From: Trileptium ribeirensis
Taxonomy: Eukaryota; Nematoda; Enoplea; Enoplida; Thoracostomopsidae
DNA length: 21,328 nt
Direction of reading: 5' to 3'
NCBI GenBank assembly: GCA_030248225.1
Contig: JASANE010020147.1
Span: 1-21,328, forward strand
The notes under the pieces are model-generated. The model ran no database searches. It was not told where the DNA came from and worked only from the letters and a program-made list of their open reading frames with translations. Below, one piece after another: positions 17,899 to 21,328 of this stretch. Numbering within the stretch: the stretch's first letter is position 1; every line of letters begins with the position of its first letter. A program made the position numbers and the translations under genes.

Positions 17899-20800
17899 AC
17901 CGCCGGAGTTGGTGGATACGACGATCAAGGAGCGCACCAAAAGTCAAATCGAGATTATTGCGTACGCTCGATTGTTTTATCGTCGACTTGGTTTGGCACG
18001 GATGGTCATCTGTGTACGAACTCAACCTCAGTTGGACATGGCATTGGCATTGCTGAGGGAGTCCAGTTGGAATGTCTTCGGTCTGGACAGTGAAGCATTT
18101 CAAGTACCACAATGGTTGAAGGATGAAAACGCACGGGATTTACTAAGCCAGGATGATCTCGGTATTGGAGTAACGTTGGCAACACGTTATCCACGACATT
18201 CGCGTTACGGACGTGTGGCACCGTTCTTATCCAATTCCTGGTTTAACGTCCGCAATATGACTCGGCTAGGAGTAAAGCAGGGTTTTGCTGCAACGATCCA
18301 GTTGGCTACGATGGAAGGCTTAGTTGTCTTCATCGATTTGATTGCTTTTTATCTCACCATATCGGACACTCTGCGTCAGTTTCTGGAAGATGAAACATTG
18401 TACATTATTACGTGGGCTGGCCATTGCGATCGGCATTATTTATCACGTCTCGAGGTGTTGCGTGGAAAGCCACCACTGAAAGCGGATCACTGGCTTGATC
18501 TTCAGGCTTTGAAGATGGAGTACGAACACGAGCAATATGCGCCGAAAAGCAACCGACTGGATGAACAGTTTCGACAAACGTTATACCAGGAACGACCTGC
18601 AATGACACCATGGGGAGAAATAGCAATGCGATCGTTTGGCGAAACTATCTACGACTATTTTCCGCCACCACCTAAGGAATACAAGAAGAAAGTTAAGGAA
18701 TACCGACAAACGGCTCCACGAAAACGGGTATCGTACCGTGAATTCGTAATATACGCCGCAATGGATGCCTTAGTACCTGATTTGGCGATCATGGCAGCCG
18801 AGGAACGTTCAACCATGGATGGAGGAATAAAAACGATCGAGGATGTGCAGGAATGGATGAAAGATTTGCTATGGACATTTTTGCCGATGGATTATCTGAA
18901 AATTCCGCAAATCGAATTCAGTTTTCAAAAGGCGAAACAATATCCAGACGTGGAAGCAGGGTTTATGCCGAAGTTTTTCGAGCTGTGTCAGCAGACATGC
19001 AAAGATTTTCGTTTTCATCAACCCTATCCGATGATTTACGTCCGCGATCCAGATGAACTGGACATCAAGCATATGTATCCAGCGTTGGATACTTCGGAAC
19101 GGATACGTTGGAGCACTGTAGCTGCCAAATATCAGCGTGCTTGGGAGTTACCGCGACCTGACATTAATTTGCACGGTATTCGCCTAACGAGGGAGAAAAG
19201 CAAAGTCATCAGCGTATCGCTACGACAGGGAGTTACCGAGGATCAACGACGACGTTATGGTGTGGCACCAATAATTTTATCGGATTATGCCTATCATGTG
19301 GAAGAACAACGAGAAAGAGTGCAGCAACGGGCGCAACAGCAAACCTTTTCGGAGGAATCTAGTCCTGATGTAGAGATTGTGGATGAGGTGATAGGGCAGG
19401 AGGTTTCGGCCAGGGAGAGTACATCTGCTACAACCCAACCGAATGTATCGGAGCCATCAACTGCTCACACGTCGTCGGTGGCACCTTCGACGAATGTACG
19501 GCAAAGCGATGTAACTGCTCGGTTGCCGCTGGCTGATCCAATGGAGACCACAATTGTGGGGGCAGAACAGTTACAAGAAGCGATTGCGGCAGTATGTATT
19601 ACTGAACAGCTTACAGAGGCTGAGGTTACTCAAAGTCAGCCAATACCTCAAATGGTGCCACCACCACAACAGATGGGCCATATCATTTCGGCAAAAGATA
19701 CGACACCGACGTCAGTCAGCGCGATGAATTCACCAGCTTACATTGATCATTGGTTTGAAACAGAGACGTTGTCTGCTGAATATCAAACGTATTTGGAACC
19801 GGCGACTAGCTCCGCATCCGGCTACGCTGTCGCGGTTACGGAATCGGTGATAACAACTAGCACTCAACCCGGACAATCGAATCCAATTTGGGAACCTTTA
19901 ACGATCTCAGTGCTACAACCGTCGTTACCTTCAGCTGATGTTACTACATTAGTACCTTCGATAGTAGGACCATTGGGTACTACTTTGGCGTTTACAGTTC
20001 CACCACCTGTGCATACTTGGACACAATCGACGGTAACGACGTGCCTCACTGTAGCTTCGGATTGGATAACACCACTTTGTGCATCAACTACTTATTCGTC
20101 AGTTTTACAAATGCCGATGGCACCTTCCATCGTCTCAACGGCACAAAATATTTCAAATATTGTGCTTGGAGCGGGGACATTGTCTACGGTTGCGTCTGGC
20201 TCAAGTACTATTCCATATGTAATGGCGCCGATGATTTCCGGGCAAGTTCCGATGGAAGACACCATTGTTAGCCAGTCATCGAACATTTATATGAATTTCC
20301 AACGGAGCGGGTTACAAGACTTTATTGGCGATCTCGGTCAATACGAGCCTTTGTTCGTTATTAGACGGCAACCGACTTGGCCGTCAGAAACCAATATAAG
20401 ATGTCAAACGGTCACTTGTCAACGAATGTCGATATTCACTTGTGCACATTGTCGGTTGAATTTTTGTCGTGGGCATATCACAGAACATGGATGCCATACT
20501 CAGCCAACAGCGATTGGGCATTGTGCTTTCGGACGATGGGTATGGAGTAAAGCGAAGCACATTTTGCGTGATATCTGCGTGGCAGTACCGTACGTACAGT
20601 GTTCACATTGTCACAAACTGTTATGCCCAGATCACGCTACCACCGATTGTTGTGGCGAACAAGATTATCATACGGGATGTTCAACTGCATTGGAATTATC
20701 TATTCCAGTACGACGTATGTTAAACGATGATGGTCATCCGGAAATCCATGCGGGAACTCCGGAGATAGACAATGTCGATATACCGATCAGTCGTACCTTT

Positions 20801-21226
20801 CGATTGCGTCGACAACAAGGTTTCGCTAAATTTCGATTCCAAGCAGATATGCCAGATTGCACAAGACCTACTACCTGGACTATGCCTGATAATGCCATTC
20901 GTATAGTACCAACGGTGTGTCGCAGTGATGAAGAACAAATGATTCGCGTACAAGCGGAATTAGTGCAACTACAGCAAGTCAATGCTGTGAATGAGCGTCG
21001 TAACGCGGAACTGGAACAAGCTTTGCGTGATTCACAAACGGAAAATACGCAATCTCAACAAGGAATAACGCGTTTGCAACGTCAAAGCGAAACCATGCAA
21101 GAAAGCATATACCAGTATCGCGCTCGCATCACAACGCTGGCAGAGCGAATTCAAGATCAAACAACGCAAATTTCTGCTCTACAAAAACGACCTGTCACTG
21201 GGGGATATGATAGTACAGTGCGGTGA
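17899..21226 (+). CDS. DEDDy 3'-5' exonuclease with AN1-like fingers and C-terminal coiled coil (main exon)
   Basis: The frame has no ATG at its left end, so I start it at the splice acceptor. Counting the TTG at 17909 as residue 1, residues 34-300 form a DnaQ-like exonuclease of the WRN/RNase D/EXD group. Exo I is D60-x-E62 in FGLDSEAF, the core strand is IQLAT (130-134) with VVFIDL after it, exo II is D174 in GHCDRHYL, and exo III is Y282-x3-D286 in YAAMDAL. All DEDDy positions are present, so 3'-5' hydrolysis of DNA or RNA by two metal ions is expected. Residues 480-800 are a Ser/Thr/Pro/Val-rich linker. Residues 832-862 (C-x4-C-x7-C-x2-C-x4-C-x2-H-x3-H-x-C) resemble an AN1 finger, with a second such cluster at 890-924. 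Residues 1008-1092 are coiled coil. Family unknown as a whole; the exonuclease is sure, the fingers fairly so. Confidence 0.85.
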
Positions 21227-21328
21227 AATTTTGGCTGCTATTGGAGTCGAAAAGCAAAAGCAACCTAGAGAAGTCAAGCAGCAACGTCAGGGTATTCTTC
21301 TGAGTCTCAGGATGAATCGACTTCTACC
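21069..21328 (+). CDS. Overlapping open frame continuing past the stop, runs off right edge
   Basis: The frame one base ahead of the exonuclease frame has no stop from 21069 to the window end. From about 21201 its translation (GDMIVQCGEILAAIGVEKQ) looks like a natural continuation of the preceding coiled coil. The main frame instead ends at TGA 21224-21226, shortly after a G5 run at 21200-21204. The main frame reopens after a stop at 21266-21268 as a Ser/Glu-rich linker-like stretch to the edge. Either two small indels have broken one long protein, or a second ORF starts at ATG 21207 overlapping the first by 20 bases. The first reading seems likelier. Confidence 0.45.

Noticed and set aside
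17775..18056. 93-codon ATG frame overlapping the exonuclease exon
   Set aside because: Different frame across the acceptor; the exonuclease frame carries catalytic motifs, this one carries none.
1..21328. CRISPR array, prokaryotic operon or phage
   Set aside because: No spaced identical repeats, no ribosome-binding-site-led gene runs; splice sites and retroelements point to a eukaryote.

Overview
This is a eukaryotic, most likely invertebrate metazoan, genomic window. It is AT-rich, mostly non-coding and crowded with decayed mobile elements. Evidence for a eukaryote: two non-LTR (CR1/Jockey-like) reverse transcriptase tails, Ty3/gypsy-type pol pieces, a MITE with target-site duplication, satellite-like tandem repeats, and splice sites that join two exons in phase. 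I cannot name the species, and no rRNA, tRNA or ordinary housekeeping gene is visible.

Layout. 1-745: decayed minus-strand coding region with a C2H2 zinc finger. 750-1985: short hairpin repeats, then a degenerate TTAGCTATG satellite. 2830-3640: plus-strand CR1-like 3' end. 3640-6430: mostly non-coding with hairpins. 6432-6799: MITE. 6902-7190: two-part tandem repeat. 7190-9115: no gene seen. 9156-12007: probable foldback element; its arms are ~0.73 and ~0.77 kb, the left arm has one cytosine in 740 bases of plus strand, and the core holds a minus-strand CR1-like tail and a small acidic coding remnant. 12490-12870: GC-rich, inverted-repeat-rich block. 12880-15350: non-coding with one 133-bp-spaced direct repeat.

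15354-21328 is the most interesting part. A basic Ser/Pro-rich exon (15354-15643) ends in a strong 5' splice site. A matching acceptor at 17898 opens a very long exon (17899-21226) in exactly the complementary phase. The encoded protein has a DEDDy 3'-5' exonuclease domain (WRN/RNase D/EXD type) with all catalytic positions present, a long Ser/Thr/Pro-rich linker, two Cys/His clusters resembling AN1 fingers, and a C-terminal coiled coil. Coding probably continues past the stop at 21226, which sits just after a G5 run. The intervening 2.26 kb carries, in the same orientation, a Ty3/gypsy pol that has lost its reverse transcriptase and its integrase core. It keeps the RNase H end, the start of the integrase N-terminal region, and an integrase C-terminal domain fused to a PHD-like finger.

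Two readings fit: a gene whose intron captured a retroelement, or a retroelement whose third (env-position) ORF is expressed by splicing out gag-pol and encodes an exonuclease. The exonuclease assignment is firm. The architecture and the element-versus-host question are inference.
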